Source of the DNA: Anoxybacter fermentans
Lineage (GTDB): Bacteria > Bacillota > Halanaerobiia > DY22613
NCBI RefSeq assembly: GCF_003991135.1
Contig: NZ_CP016379.1
Span: 3,162,001 to 3,226,000, forward strand
Length of the DNA: 64,000 nt
Direction: 5' to 3'
Under the pieces are notes generated by a model. The model saw nothing but the letters and a program-made list of their open reading frames with translations, was not told the origin of the DNA and did not search any database. Position 1 is the stretch's first letter, and each line of letters opens with the position of its first letter. Of the stretch, positions 27,228 through 36,955 are shown one piece after another. Position numbers and translations under genes: made by a program.

Positions 27228-28481
27228 ATGAAGCAAGTTTTTAGATTTATTTTAGCTCTAGTTCTTATAGTTGTAATGGGATCTGTGGCTTTTGCTGAAA
27301 CAAAGGTTAGGGTGGCTGGTTATGGTGGTAGTGACCTGGCTATTGTTGAAGAGTTAATTGCGAAATTTGTTAATCCAGCTTTAAAAGATGAGGGGATTAC
27401 CGTTGTTTATGAACCTATAGCAGATGATTATCAAAGGTATATTGTTAATGCCCTTTCTGCAGGTACTGGCCCGGATCTCTTTTATATAGATGCCTTCTGG
27501 GCAGAATCATTGATCAGATCTGGTGCTGTTGAACCACTTGATGAGTATCTTGCTAAATCTAAAGTTTTGCATAAGGAAGATATAATTCCATCTCTTCTGG
27601 ATGCATTTACAGTTGACGGTAAGGTTTACGGTATCCCAAAAGATTTTAATACTTTAGCTCTGTTCTATAATAAGGATCTCTTTGATTTAGCTGGAGTTCC
27701 TTATCCGGATGAAAATGATACCTGGGATACTCTGGAAGAAAAATTGAGAAAAGTGGCTGAGTTAGATGACGAAATTTATGGTCTTGCATTACAGCCAGAA
27801 TTTGCCCGTATGGGTGCGTTGGCCTTTGCTGCAGGTTTTGAACCATTTGATAAGAATGGTAAAACAAACTTATTTGATCCAGGGTTTAGAGAAGCTTTTG
27901 AATGGTATGTAGGTCTTGCAAAAAAAGGTATTGGTGTTATGCCTGCTGACTTAGGTCAGGGATGGGGCGGCGGTGCTTTTGCTACTGAGCGGGTTGCTGC
28001 CTGCCTTGAAGGTGCCTGGATTATTGGGTTTTTGAGAGATAATGCGCCCAATTTGAATTATGGTGTAACTTTACTTCCAAAGCATCCTAAAACAGGTAAA
28101 AGAGGTAACTTTATTTACACTGTGGCCTGGGGTATAAACAGAGATTCTAATAAGAAAGAAGCTGCTTTTAAAGTACTGGAAATTTTGACAAGTGAAGAAG
28201 TTCAACAATGGGTATTAGAACGGGGTCTAGCAATCCCAAGCCGTGTTGCTTTAGCTGACAATCCATATTTCAAGAAAAACGATAGAGAAGCTTATGCCAA
28301 CTATATTGTCTTTAAAGGTGCTTCTGATGGAAATGTAAAACCATTTAACTTCCGTCAATATGGAGGAGAATGGATGGCTCCTATTAATGAAGTTCTTCGT
28401 TCTGTAATGAGCGGTGAATATACTGTAGAACAGGGATTAAAAGAAGCGCAAAAACGAATCGAACAGGTAATGAGAAGATAA
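27228..28481 (+). CDS. Sugar ABC transporter substrate-binding protein
   Basis: The 417-residue protein is a family 1 (MalE-type) solute-binding protein. It has a signal peptide (about 1-23, ending AFA, no lipobox cysteine) and the usual segments YIVNALSAGTGPDLFYIDAFW, YGIPKDFNTLALFYNKDLF (key part FNTLALFYNKDLF), GAWIIGFLR and the helical C-terminal lobe. Without a lipobox it would be free in the periplasm of a diderm cell, which fits an outer membrane. It starts an operon with two permeases and a GH65 phosphorylase. No ATPase gene is present, so a shared MsmX-type ATPase encoded elsewhere is expected. Confidence 0.9.
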   Translation: MKQVFRFILALVLIVVMGSVAFAETKVRVAGYGGSDLAIVEELIAKFVNPALKDEGITVVYEPIADDYQRYIVNALSAGTGPDLFYIDAFWAESLIRSGAVEPLDEYLAKSKVLHKEDIIPSLLDAFTVDGKVYGIPKDFNTLALFYNKDLFDLAGVPYPDENDTWDTLEEKLRKVAELDDEIYGLALQPEFARMGALAFAAGFEPFDKNGKTNLFDPGFREAFEWYVGLAKKGIGVMPADLGQGWGGGAFATERVAACLEGAWIIGFLRDNAPNLNYGVTLLPKHPKTGKRGNFIYTVAWGINRDSNKKEAAFKVLEILTSEEVQQWVLERGLAIPSRVALADNPYFKKNDREAYANYIVFKGASDGNVKPFNFRQYGGEWMAPINEVLRSVMSGEYTVEQGLKEAQKRIEQVMRR

Positions 28482-28494
28482 GTTAGGGTGATTA

Positions 28495-28532
28495 TTAACA
28501 TTTGGCCGGAATTAATTCCGGCCAAATGTTAA
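28495..28532 (+). promoter_or_regulatory. Perfect hairpin between binding-protein and permease genes
   Basis: A 38-bp uninterrupted palindrome (arms TTAACATTTGGCCGGAATT) followed by TGTTTG. Such structures commonly make binding-protein mRNA more abundant than permease mRNA by partial termination or 3' protection. Confidence 0.75.
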
Positions 28533-28558
28533 TTTGTTTGATTTTAGGAGGTGTGAAT

Positions 28559-29668
28559 GTGAAAAAAAGACTATCAACTTTAAATGAAAAGGTTGCACCT
28601 TACATTCTCTTAGCTCCATTTCTGTTTGTATTGATAGTTTTTTTTGGTTATGCTTTTGTCAGAGTTTTATATTTTAGTTTTACTGACTATGACCTTTTTT
28701 CATCACCTAAATGGGTCTGGTTTAAAAATTATATAAATCTTTTTCAAGAAATTCAATTTGGGCGGGCATTAAAAAATTCAATAACTTTTGCAATTATTGT
28801 TACTACATGTCAAACTTTTATTGCATTGGTACTTGCAGTAGTATTAAATCAACAAATCAAAGGAATTAAGTTTTTCCGGGCGGCATATTATATGCCCAGT
28901 GTTACATCCAGTGTAGTTATTACTCTTATTTTTATGTGGATATTTCAGAAGAGGGGTTTAATGAATTATTTATTGACACAAGTTGTTAAGGCAAGTCGAA
29001 TTTTACTTGTTTTTTTTCTACTTGCTGTTATTTTTCATATTCTGTTAGTAATGTATGAGAAAATTCGGAAAAGACCAGTTTCAATATTTGAACCAGCTTT
29101 TATTGTATTGTCTCTTCTTTTGAGTGGGATTATAACATTTATTTTAATCAAAGTTGGAATTATTTCAACTCTGGAAAATGTTAAACCTGTACGAATGATC
29201 TGGCTTAATACCCGAAAAACCTGGCCAGATATAGCAGGACCTTTAGCATTTCCTATTCCTCTGGGAGCGATTATGATTCTCAATATCTGGACGACTGCCC
29301 CGACTTTTATGTTACTTTATCTGGCGGGACTCCAGGATATTCCAAAAGAACTTTATGAGGCAGCAGCAGTAGATGGAGCAACAAAATGGCATACCTTCTG
29401 GTATATTACTGTTCCGCAGCTTAAGCATATCACATTTCTGGTTGTGACAATGGGACTAATTGGTACTTTGCAGATGTTTGACCAGGTTGCTGTTATAGGA
29501 GATCAAGCACCTTTAGATTCAACTATTACACTGGCTTATTATATCTATAAAAATGTTTTACCCAGTTCAGCAATACCTAAGGTTGGGCTGGCCAGTGCAG
29601 CGGCTATTTTCCTTGCCGGTTTGACTTTCATTATTGTACTGATTCAGAAAAAATTTGTAAACAAGTAG
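28559..29668 (+). CDS. Sugar ABC transporter permease (MalF-type)
   Basis: The 369-residue permease has the usual first membrane segment (YILLAPFLFVLIVFFGYAF), a transmembrane core and an EAA loop EAAAVDGATKWHTFWYITVPQL (key part YEAAAVDGATKW). It is longer than the usual ~290 residues because of an insert (about 140-235) with two or more additional hydrophobic segments (ILLVFFLLAVIFHILLVM, AFIVLSLLLSGIITFILI) between conserved parts of the core. GTG 28559 follows AGGAGG by 7 nt. It pairs with the next permease. Confidence 0.88.
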   Translation: MKKRLSTLNEKVAPYILLAPFLFVLIVFFGYAFVRVLYFSFTDYDLFSSPKWVWFKNYINLFQEIQFGRALKNSITFAIIVTTCQTFIALVLAVVLNQQIKGIKFFRAAYYMPSVTSSVVITLIFMWIFQKRGLMNYLLTQVVKASRILLVFFLLAVIFHILLVMYEKIRKRPVSIFEPAFIVLSLLLSGIITFILIKVGIISTLENVKPVRMIWLNTRKTWPDIAGPLAFPIPLGAIMILNIWTTAPTFMLLYLAGLQDIPKELYEAAAVDGATKWHTFWYITVPQLKHITFLVVTMGLIGTLQMFDQVAVIGDQAPLDSTITLAYYIYKNVLPSSAIPKVGLASAAAIFLAGLTFIIVLIQKKFVNK

Positions 29669-29683
29669 GATGGGGGGAATGTG

Positions 29684-31075
29684 ATGGGGAGTAAAACTGC
29701 TTATAGTTCAAAGACGATGACTAATATTTATATGATAAGGCGGCGAAGATGGGCCAATGTAGGGGCAGTTTATCTTTTGCTTTTGATCTTTTCTATAGGA
29801 TTTATGGGACCATTTTTATTTGCTGCCCTTTCCAGTCTTAAAGATGACCCTTTAGAATGGCCGCCCAGAATTACAGTTAATCAGCTAAAGCTTTCGAACT
29901 GGATTGCTGCTTATAAGTTGGGGAAAGCCGGAGGGGGTGGAGGCTTTTTTGGGGCTTTTGCTCCAGGTGCAGTTGTTCCTTTTGAGGTAACTTATAAGGT
30001 GGCACCAGGTAAAGAACCTGTTGTTCCTGAAGTAGTCATTCCGCGACGGATTCCGGGAAGTGCTGCGGCTGCATTGCTGTTAAAAGAATTTGCTGCTGAT
30101 TATGCAGAAGTAAGTGAGATTAAAGAAGTTGAGCGAGAGGTTTTAGAAGATGGATCAACTCTGGTCACTTATCGATTTGAAATTCGTCATACAGGAGATA
30201 TTGTTATTGATAGATTACCTCTAGATATAACTGTTCCTTTCAAACAGATTTTTGTAAAGGGTACACTAGATCCAAATCGAATTGAGCGGTTAGGACGGGT
30301 GCAAAGTTGGGATAATATAACTTCAGGAGTAATTCCTTATATTTTCCATAATTATCATAGGGTATTTAGTGAGAATTATAGCCGGAGTACAGGAAAAAAT
30401 CTTTTTATGTCCTGGATCTTTAACTCATTTTATTTAGCCTTTGTCCGGGTAATAACAACATTATTATTTGCTTCAATGGCAGGATATGCTCTGGCCCGTC
30501 TTAAATTTGCTGGTAAAAATACAATTTTTGTCTTTATGCTTTTTTCTATGATGATTCCTGGTCAGGTAACCTTTATTTCCAATTATCTGGTCTTGAGGGA
30601 TGGAATATTTGGAATCTCAAAACTTTTTGGTATGGATAGTTTATTAAATACTTATACAGGTTTGATTATTTCAGGGTTGGTAGGAGCCAGTGCAGTTTTT
30701 ATTATGAAACAGTTCTTTGAAGGACTACCAGTTAGCTTAGAAGAATCAGCAAGAATTGATGGTGCAAATACCTATCAAATTTTCTTTAAAATAATGCTGC
30801 CCCTGGCAAAACCGGCTTTAGGAGCATTAACTATTTTGACATTTCAAGGAGTATGGAATGAATTTTTCTGGCCATTAGTAGTACTAACTTCACCTCAAGA
30901 TAAGTTTACCTTGACTTTAGGACTTTTAAATTTCCGACAGACATATGCAGTGGCCTTTGATTGGGGACCAATGCTTGCTGGAGCAATTATTTCTGCTCTG
31001 CCAATAATTATTCTCTTTATAGTATTCCAGAAGTATTTTATAGAGGGAATCAGCTTTACTGGAATCAAGGGATAA
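29684..31075 (+). CDS. Sugar ABC transporter permease (MalG-type) with a large extracytoplasmic insert
   Basis: The 463-residue permease has TM1 (VYLLLLIFSIGFMGPFLFA), and the last five TMs with EAA loop EESARIDGANTYQIFFKIMLPL (key part SARIDGANTYQIFF) as in MalG-type permeases. Normal members have ~280 residues; this one carries some 180 extra residues between TM1 and TM2. The insert has a glycine-rich start (GKAGGGGGFFGAFAPGA) and a beta-rich body (VTYKVAPGKEPVVPEVV, TLVTYRFEIRHTGDIVIDRL; key part VTYRFEIRHTG). It may contact the binding protein, as the P2 loop of MalF does (inference). ATG 29684 or GTG 29681 can start it. Confidence 0.87.
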   Translation: MGSKTAYSSKTMTNIYMIRRRRWANVGAVYLLLLIFSIGFMGPFLFAALSSLKDDPLEWPPRITVNQLKLSNWIAAYKLGKAGGGGGFFGAFAPGAVVPFEVTYKVAPGKEPVVPEVVIPRRIPGSAAAALLLKEFAADYAEVSEIKEVEREVLEDGSTLVTYRFEIRHTGDIVIDRLPLDITVPFKQIFVKGTLDPNRIERLGRVQSWDNITSGVIPYIFHNYHRVFSENYSRSTGKNLFMSWIFNSFYLAFVRVITTLLFASMAGYALARLKFAGKNTIFVFMLFSMMIPGQVTFISNYLVLRDGIFGISKLFGMDSLLNTYTGLIISGLVGASAVFIMKQFFEGLPVSLEESARIDGANTYQIFFKIMLPLAKPALGALTILTFQGVWNEFFWPLVVLTSPQDKFTLTLGLLNFRQTYAVAFDWGPMLAGAIISALPIIILFIVFQKYFIEGISFTGIKG

Positions 31076-31100
31076 AGTATTATTTGGAGGAGGTTTTATC

Positions 31101-33443
31101 ATGGCGATTAAGTATAATCACGGAAAAGATGAATATCATAACTGGTTAGTTACTGAAACAAATTTTGATCCTGAATATTTAAGAAAAATTGAAACTATAT
31201 TTACTTTAGGAAATGGTTATATGGGTGTAAGGGCTGCTACAGAAGAACATTATATTGGTGAAAGTAGGGGTTGTTATATTGCTGGTTTATTTGATGAGTT
31301 TCCTGGTGAGGTTACAGAGCTAGCCAATATTCCTGACTGGTTAAATGTTGAAATAATATTGGCTGGGGAGAGGTTTGACTTAACTCAAGGTAAAGTTTTA
31401 GCATATCAGCGAATACTCAACTTAAAAGATGGTCAATTAATCAGGGATGTGGAATGGCAGAGCCCTAAAGGAAAGAGAAGTAGATTAATATTTAAAAGGT
31501 TTGTTTCATTGGATAATATACATGTGGCAGGTATGCAGATTAAGATAATCCCGCTAAATTATTCAGGCAAAGTCGAGATACAGTCGGGTTTAAATGGACA
31601 GGTGACCAATAGTGGTGTACAGCATTTTATTGAAGGAGATAAAAGAGTTTTTTCAGAAGGAAATATGTACATCACATGTCAGACTCAGGAGTCTAATATC
31701 ATCATGGCTTTGGCTGTGCACCATAGGTTTTTTCTAGAAAATAAAGAGCTTGAACTTGAAAAGAGATTTAAAACTGACCGACGTCAGTTATTTTTAACCA
31801 GTGAATATAGTGTTGAAGAAGAAAATGAATTTGTGGTGGAGAAATTTGTTGCTATCTATACCGGTAGAGATTCTGAATTTTTGAATTTACAGGGGGATCA
31901 GCTAAAAAAAGAGGTTGTTGATAGAGCCCTTAAGGATGTTACAAATGCTGCACAGTTAGGGTATGATGAGCTTTTTAATCGTCACAGAAATTGTTGGCAT
32001 AAATTGTGGAATCAGATGGATATTAAAATTGATGGGCCAGATTTTGATCAATTGGCAATAAGGTTTGCTCAGTTCCATTTGTATCAGATGACACCTGTTC
32101 ATGATAGCAGGCTCAGTGTTGCTGCTAAGGGTTTATCAGGTGAAGGATATAAAGGGCATGTTTTCTGGGATACAGAAATATTTATTCTACCATTTTTTAT
32201 CTATACATTCCCTCAAATTGCTAGAAATCTGCTTTTTTATCGTTATCATACTCTGAATGGAGCGCGGAAGAAAGCCTGTGAGTCCGGATATAAGGGAGCT
32301 ATGTATGCCTGGGAAAGTGCTATTACCGGTGAAGAGACCACACCTAAGTGGGGTGGGCTGGATCTTAAAACCGGTGAACAAATTCGTATCTGGTGTGGAG
32401 AGATAGAACAGCATATTACCTGTGATGTTGCTTATGCTATCTGGCATTATTTGCAGGTTACAAATGACTATGACTTTATGTTCAATTACGGAGCCGAAAT
32501 ATTCATGGAAACTGCCCGTTTCTGGGCCAGCCGGGTCGAATATAATGAAGAACGTGATCAGTATGAAATCAATGATGTGATTGGCCCTGATGAATATAGT
32601 GAACATGTAAATAATAATGCTTATACCAATTATATGGTTAAATGGCACTTAAATAAAGCAATTGAGATCGCCAATTGGTTAAAGAAGGATAAACCAGAGG
32701 TATGGAGAGAGATATCTAAAAAAATAAATATTTCTGATGATGAATTAAAAGATTGGCAGATGAAAGCTGAGAAGATTTACGTAAGCCATGATGAAGAAAG
32801 CGGATTGATTGAGCAATTTGATGGATTTATGGAGAAAAAAGAGATAGATATAACTCCTTTTAAAGGTAAGGTAGGAGCTATTGCACAACACCTAAGCTGG
32901 GAAGAAATTAAAGAATCTCAGGTTTTGAAACAGGCGGATGTAGTAATGTTATTATATCTGTTAGGGAATCAATTTACTCAAAAAGAGAAAAAAGTTAATT
33001 ACGAGTTTTATGAACCCAAAACTCTGCACGATTCTTCATTAAGCCCCAGTATCCATGCAATTTTGGCAGCAGATATAGGTGACATTAAACAGGCATATAA
33101 GTATTTTGAAAGAGCCAGTCGGATTGATTTAGGAGAAAATCCTAAAAGTAGTGATGCCGGTTTACATGCTGCTTCTTTAGGTGGTATCTGGCAGGCTGTT
33201 GTAAACGGTTTTGGCGGAGTAAGAGTAATTGATGGGGAGTTAAATATAAATCCGCGGCTTCCAGAAAAATGGGAAATGATAAAATTCCCTCTCACCTGGG
33301 CTGGGAAGAAATATGAGGTTGAAGTAAGTAAACGGCATATAAAAATTAAGAGTTTAGATCCAGGTAGTAACTCTTTAAAATTAAAAATTAATGGTCAGCA
33401 GTATTTATTAGGAGCTAATAGTGAACTTGGGATTAATTTTTAG
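31101..33443 (+). CDS. Glycoside hydrolase family 65 phosphorylase
   Basis: The 780-residue enzyme belongs to GH65, which phosphorolyse alpha-linked glucose disaccharides to beta-glucose 1-phosphate plus sugar. Visible are the N-terminal beta-sandwich start (FTLGNGYMGVRAA), the substrate segment GHVFWDTEIFILPFFIYTFP (key part FWDTEIF), the catalytic acid region IGPDEYSEHVNNNAYTNYM (the Glu in GPDEY), and the phosphate-binding region around SLSPSIHAILAADIGD and DAGLHAASLGGIWQA. The disaccharide (maltose, kojibiose, nigerose or trehalose) cannot be decided. As the last gene of the LacI-controlled operon it would handle the sugar brought in by the ABC importer. SD GGAGGAGG is strong. Confidence 0.92.
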   Translation: MAIKYNHGKDEYHNWLVTETNFDPEYLRKIETIFTLGNGYMGVRAATEEHYIGESRGCYIAGLFDEFPGEVTELANIPDWLNVEIILAGERFDLTQGKVLAYQRILNLKDGQLIRDVEWQSPKGKRSRLIFKRFVSLDNIHVAGMQIKIIPLNYSGKVEIQSGLNGQVTNSGVQHFIEGDKRVFSEGNMYITCQTQESNIIMALAVHHRFFLENKELELEKRFKTDRRQLFLTSEYSVEEENEFVVEKFVAIYTGRDSEFLNLQGDQLKKEVVDRALKDVTNAAQLGYDELFNRHRNCWHKLWNQMDIKIDGPDFDQLAIRFAQFHLYQMTPVHDSRLSVAAKGLSGEGYKGHVFWDTEIFILPFFIYTFPQIARNLLFYRYHTLNGARKKACESGYKGAMYAWESAITGEETTPKWGGLDLKTGEQIRIWCGEIEQHITCDVAYAIWHYLQVTNDYDFMFNYGAEIFMETARFWASRVEYNEERDQYEINDVIGPDEYSEHVNNNAYTNYMVKWHLNKAIEIANWLKKDKPEVWREISKKINISDDELKDWQMKAEKIYVSHDEESGLIEQFDGFMEKKEIDITPFKGKVGAIAQHLSWEEIKESQVLKQADVVMLLYLLGNQFTQKEKKVNYEFYEPKTLHDSSLSPSIHAILAADIGDIKQAYKYFERASRIDLGENPKSSDAGLHAASLGGIWQAVVNGFGGVRVIDGELNINPRLPEKWEMIKFPLTWAGKKYEVEVSKRHIKIKSLDPGSNSLKLKINGQQYLLGANSELGINF

Positions 33444-33473
33444 ACTTTATAAGAGTAAAGATATTATGATTAA

Positions 33474-33589
33474 ACTGCACAAAGCTAATTTTAAGCGGTA
33501 TTGAAGTTTTTTGCTAAACCATGTAGTTGCCTTATATCATTGGATGGTTCGAAAAATTTTTTTGAAGTGAAAAATTAGCTTTGTGCAGT
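33474..33589. repeat. Family 1 repeat, copy f, joined to an IS110 remnant
   Basis: 116 bp, ends ACTGCACAAAGCTAATTTT and AAAATTAGCTTTGTGCAGT. Both ends carry the same GCAC/GTGC variant, so the ends have changed in step. Its right end breaks the reading frame of the IS110-type transposase next to it. Confidence 0.9.
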
Positions 33590-33898
33590 AAAATCATCAA
33601 TGTGTTTAAGTTGAACAAATAAAATCATCTTTTGATGGTGTCCAATAAGTTCTTTTAATGCTTTTTCCAAAAGAGATATTTTATTTCGTAATTTACCTTT
33701 TGCTAATTGTGCAATAATTTTTGGATCAGGCTTATCACTATTGGTAAGTTGTTTAAGCATTTTACGTCCGGATTTGTTCAAAATATCATTAGCGGCAGAA
33801 GAATGTTTGATATTAGCACCTTCTAAAATTTTTTGTAGACAGTTAACCTTTCTAGAACGTTCATCAATTAAACTGCGACGATAGCGTCGATTAATCGC
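33575..33898 (-). pseudogene. IS110-family transposase remnant (C-terminal part)
   Basis: Reading leftward, the open stretch encodes RRYRRSLIDERSRKVNCLQK, ILEGANIKHSSAANDI, SGRKMLKQL and KLRNKISLLEKALK, the typical C-terminal part of IS110/IS1111 transposases (Tnp_20 domain). The usual HIDDL...continuation is cut after HIDD, where the family 1 repeat begins. The N-terminal half is missing and a stop codon lies at 33899. It is not functional. Confidence 0.85.
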
Positions 33899-33959
33899 TT
33901 ATTTTGCCTTAAATGGACTGTAAATCTTTTGATACTACTATCAAATATAAAAATGTTAT

Positions 33960-35352
33960 GGCTCTCCGTCAAATGTTGTGAAAGATAAGTTGGCTCCGTT
34001 GAATTGATTGGTGAATTGGTTTTGGAATAAACATTTAAATTTAATAACTTAACATTACATTAAATACTCTTCTCCTTAGATTCATAACATTTGGAACACC
34101 ACATCCAATCCTTTTGATCAATTTAATCTTGTTATTGATACCCTCAGCAAAGCCATTGGTTATCTTATTCTTAAAATAATTTAGTATTTTTTCTTTCTAT
34201 CTTTGTATTATCTTTTTTACTTGGTGAAAAGGTATCAGCTTGCTTTTTATTATTTCTTTATACCACCTTTTTAGAGCTCTGGTGGCTTCTTTTACATCAT
34301 CTAGCTGCAATAAGTCTTTGAATTCCTCTTTTAGTTCCCAGGCTTTTTCTAAAGCTGGGCTGAGTTCAAATAATTCGATGAGCTTTTCATGTTCTTCATC
34401 TGTCAGTTCTTCAGCTCGTTTTTGGAGTAATAAACGACTTTGAAAAAACTTTCTTCTCTGATGATTATTTAGTGTTTGTTGAACTTGTTTTCTAACTTCG
34501 TCAAGGGCTTTGTTCATTAAAGTTACAAGGTGAAATTTATCTATAACAATTTTTTCATGAGTAAATGCTGCATCTGCTACTGCTTTGAACGGACACCATA
34601 TATCCATAGAGATCGATTGAATCTGTCGTCTTTGCTCATCTTCCTAACAATTAAAGTAGTTAATTAAATCATCCTTTTTGTGAGTAGGTAAAATGTCAAT
34701 TAACTCCCGATTAATTGGATCTGTAATGCTAACTCCATATTTATGGCGTTTTAAAACTGCAAATTCATCGATATTGATGGCTTTTAATTGACTAAGTTTT
34801 GAAACTTGTTGTTTAATGAGAGGGTCAACTACTTTTTTAACTGCATTATTAACAGCTGTATAACTTAACCCGTTTTCTCTAGCAACTTTAGAATAATCCT
34901 TGCTGACAGTTTCTTTAGCAAGATATTTATCAAAGCGTTTGGTTTTACGGGCATATTTATCAATACTTTCATATTTTTCAGGGATACCCCTTTTATGACA
35001 ATAAGGACAACGATATCTTTTTTTAGAGGTCTAATGATTACTAGTTTACCTCTTATGGGGATGTCTCTAATATTTTGCCATTTTGTATCATAGATTTTAT
35101 TAGTGATATTACCACACTGAGGACACACAATGTGATTTTTCTTTGCTTCAGCAATAAAAATATATCTGTCCTCCGTTGAAATAATTTCAGTTGCAATAAT
35201 GTCTGGCAAATCAAGAAATTTTATAATATTATTATCTTGCATTTGCTGGGCTCCTTTCTTTGGTTTTTAGTTCGCAACTAATTAATTCAACGGAGCCAGC
35301 AAATGCCTTTTTATTTTTATAATTTTTTCTTCATAACATTAATTATAGAGCC
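33960..35352 (-). mobile_element. Decayed ISL3-family insertion sequence, copy 1
   Basis: The ends GGCTCTCCGTCAAATGTT (left) and the complement of GGCTCTATAATTAATGTT (right) are imperfect inverted repeats of the ISL3 type (GGCTCT...). The element is 1393 bp. It contains a broken transposase gene on the minus strand. A second copy in the opposite orientation lies at 54666-56035. No clear 8-bp target duplication remains. Confidence 0.85.
34041..35242 (-). pseudogene. ISL3-family transposase, broken by a frameshift and stops
   Basis: The N-terminus (IKFLDLPDIIATEII ... HIVCPQCGNITNKIYDTKWQ, key part VCPQCGNIT) is the ISL3 zinc-binding domain. The next zinc-ribbon segment is frameshifted near 35030. 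Then follow a helix-turn-helix region and the DDE catalytic part (NIDEFAVLKRHKYG, SMDIWCPFKAVADAAF, VIDKFHLVTLMNKALDEVRK; key part VIDKFHLVTLMNKALDEV). Stops interrupt the frame at about 34640 and 34195. A full-length protein would be about 400 residues. It is inactive as it stands. Confidence 0.87.
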
Positions 35353-35580
35353 GAAAATTTTTATTTTTGAATAATAACCTCATATATTCTTTCATTAATT
35401 TTCCTCCCTCTTTAAATTACGTTCCGTCAAATTTTCTCTCTTTTCCAAGGGACAAAAGCTTGGTTTTTCCTTGTAGGGTCGGGATTTTCCTAAAAAAGAA
35501 GGAATCCCTCCCCCTGGAGTAGTAGGTAGTAGTTGACCAAAACACAACTCACTACACCCAGAATGGAGGGATTCGTAAGT

Positions 35581-36028
35581 TATGATTCGTCAACCACTAC
35601 TCAATATTCCTCTTAAATTCTTTATTAAATTTTCTCTTTCACCTCTTTTTAGTTCTCTCACAATATTTCCGTGTTGATTTTAAACCATCTAATCAGATCG
35701 ATGACAACTACTCTAAACTAAACAACCTCGATGATCCTTTACCTCTTTTAAAACCTGTTTACAAAGATTATCAAACATTACTCGTTGAAGCTGAAAAAAA
35801 TGGACAACCAATCAAACCTATGCGCAGAATTGAATCTTTAAATGTTGATGTCGATGAATGCCCACACTGTGGAGCCCCTGAAGATTATCTCAGACTCTTT
35901 GGACGTGATCCAGATGGATATCAACTTCAGTGTAAAGTTTGTAAATATCAATGGGCTCCAAAAAAGCCTCATCAACCTAAAACACATCCTACATACTATT
36001 GCCCATTTTGTGGTTATGCTCGGGCTAA
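35581..36028 (+). pseudogene. 5' half of a zinc-ribbon transposase, cut by the IS3 element
   Basis: A start MIRQPLLNIPLKFF is followed, after a frameshift near 35660, by FRVDFKPSNQIDDNYSKL and two CxxC pairs (ECPHCGAPEDYLRLFGRD; CKVCKYQWAPKK; YCPFCGYARANP). Such zinc ribbons open the transposases of several clostridial insertion sequences; the exact family is not certain. The frame stops where the IS3 element begins (36029). The 180 bp before it hold an inverted pair GAATCCCTCC / GGAGGGATTC, perhaps the end of this element. Confidence 0.65.
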
Positions 36029-36045
36029 CCCCTTAATATTGGAGA

Positions 36046-36955
36046 TTATGCTCTAAAAGATTCCATTTTCACAGAATTATTTTTAAATGCTTCATAAAAC
36101 TTTGTCGGAGGCATATTTCGGATACTTCCATGCCTTCTTCTCTCATTATAATACTTCATATAATTACTTACTATGTAATATACTTCCACAAAACTTTTAA
36201 ACTTATTATGACTGTAATATTCTTCTTCCAATATTGAAAGAAATGCCTCTATATGTGCATTCATATTCGGGGTTTTTACAGGAATTCTTTCATGTTCTAT
36301 ACCTAATTCCTTACATAAGCTATTAAATTCATTCGAAATAAACTGAGGACCATTATCTGTTCTTACTTTTGGCATGTCCATTTCTTTTACTATACACCTT
36401 TTTCTTAATGCATTTTTTAAAACTCTACAAACGTCTTTTGCTTTACAAGATAATTCTAAATGATAATCTATTATTGAACGGTCGAAAACGTCTATTAGTG
36501 ATAGTTGAAAGAAAAATTGATCAGTTCTATAAATATATCCATATTTTATATCCATTTCCCATAGTTGATTTGGTGAATGTATCTTTTTTCTTTTTGCTAA
36601 CCGACGAGGATACCTTTGTTTAATTTTCCTCTGTGGCCTTAAGATATTCAATTCTTTGCATAGCCTATAAATCTTTTTATTAATTTGAAGATCATAGTCT
36701 TCCTGAAGGCATACCGTCAGTTTATGATATCCATAAGGAAACCCATCTCCAGCAACCAACTCACATACCCATTCCTTAATTTGCTCATCAGAGATTTTTA
36801 TACCTTTACTGGTAAAGGTATAACCTGTGCTATGTTCTCATCATATGTAGATGAAGATAAGCTGACAAAGCCTAAAACCAAGCTGATTTTATATCCATAT
36901 TCTATCCATTTTTTTGCTATGGCGACTTTGTCGCTATTGAGGGTTTACTTTATTT
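36046..36955 (-). pseudogene. IS3-family OrfB (integrase) with a frameshift
   Basis: The C-terminal 237 codons encode the rve-type catalytic core with the three acidic residues in WEMDIKYGY, RTDNGPQF and NAHIEAFLSILEEE. The N-terminal piece (SDKVAIAKKWIEYGYKISL, VLGFVSLSSSTYDEN) is in another frame and meets the core frame near 36830, so the gene is broken. Programmed frameshifting between orfA and orfB is normal in IS3; this second break is not. Confidence 0.85.

Noticed and set aside
34240-34443. Plus-strand frame of 67 codons inside ISL3 copy 1 (and its twin at 55558-55761)
   Set aside because: It is antisense to the conserved transposase core and is identical in both copies only because the elements are.
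35820-36056. The 78-codon zinc-ribbon frame as an independent small zinc protein
   Set aside because: The frame continues upstream without a start and stops exactly at the IS3 end, so it is better explained as a piece of an interrupted transposase.
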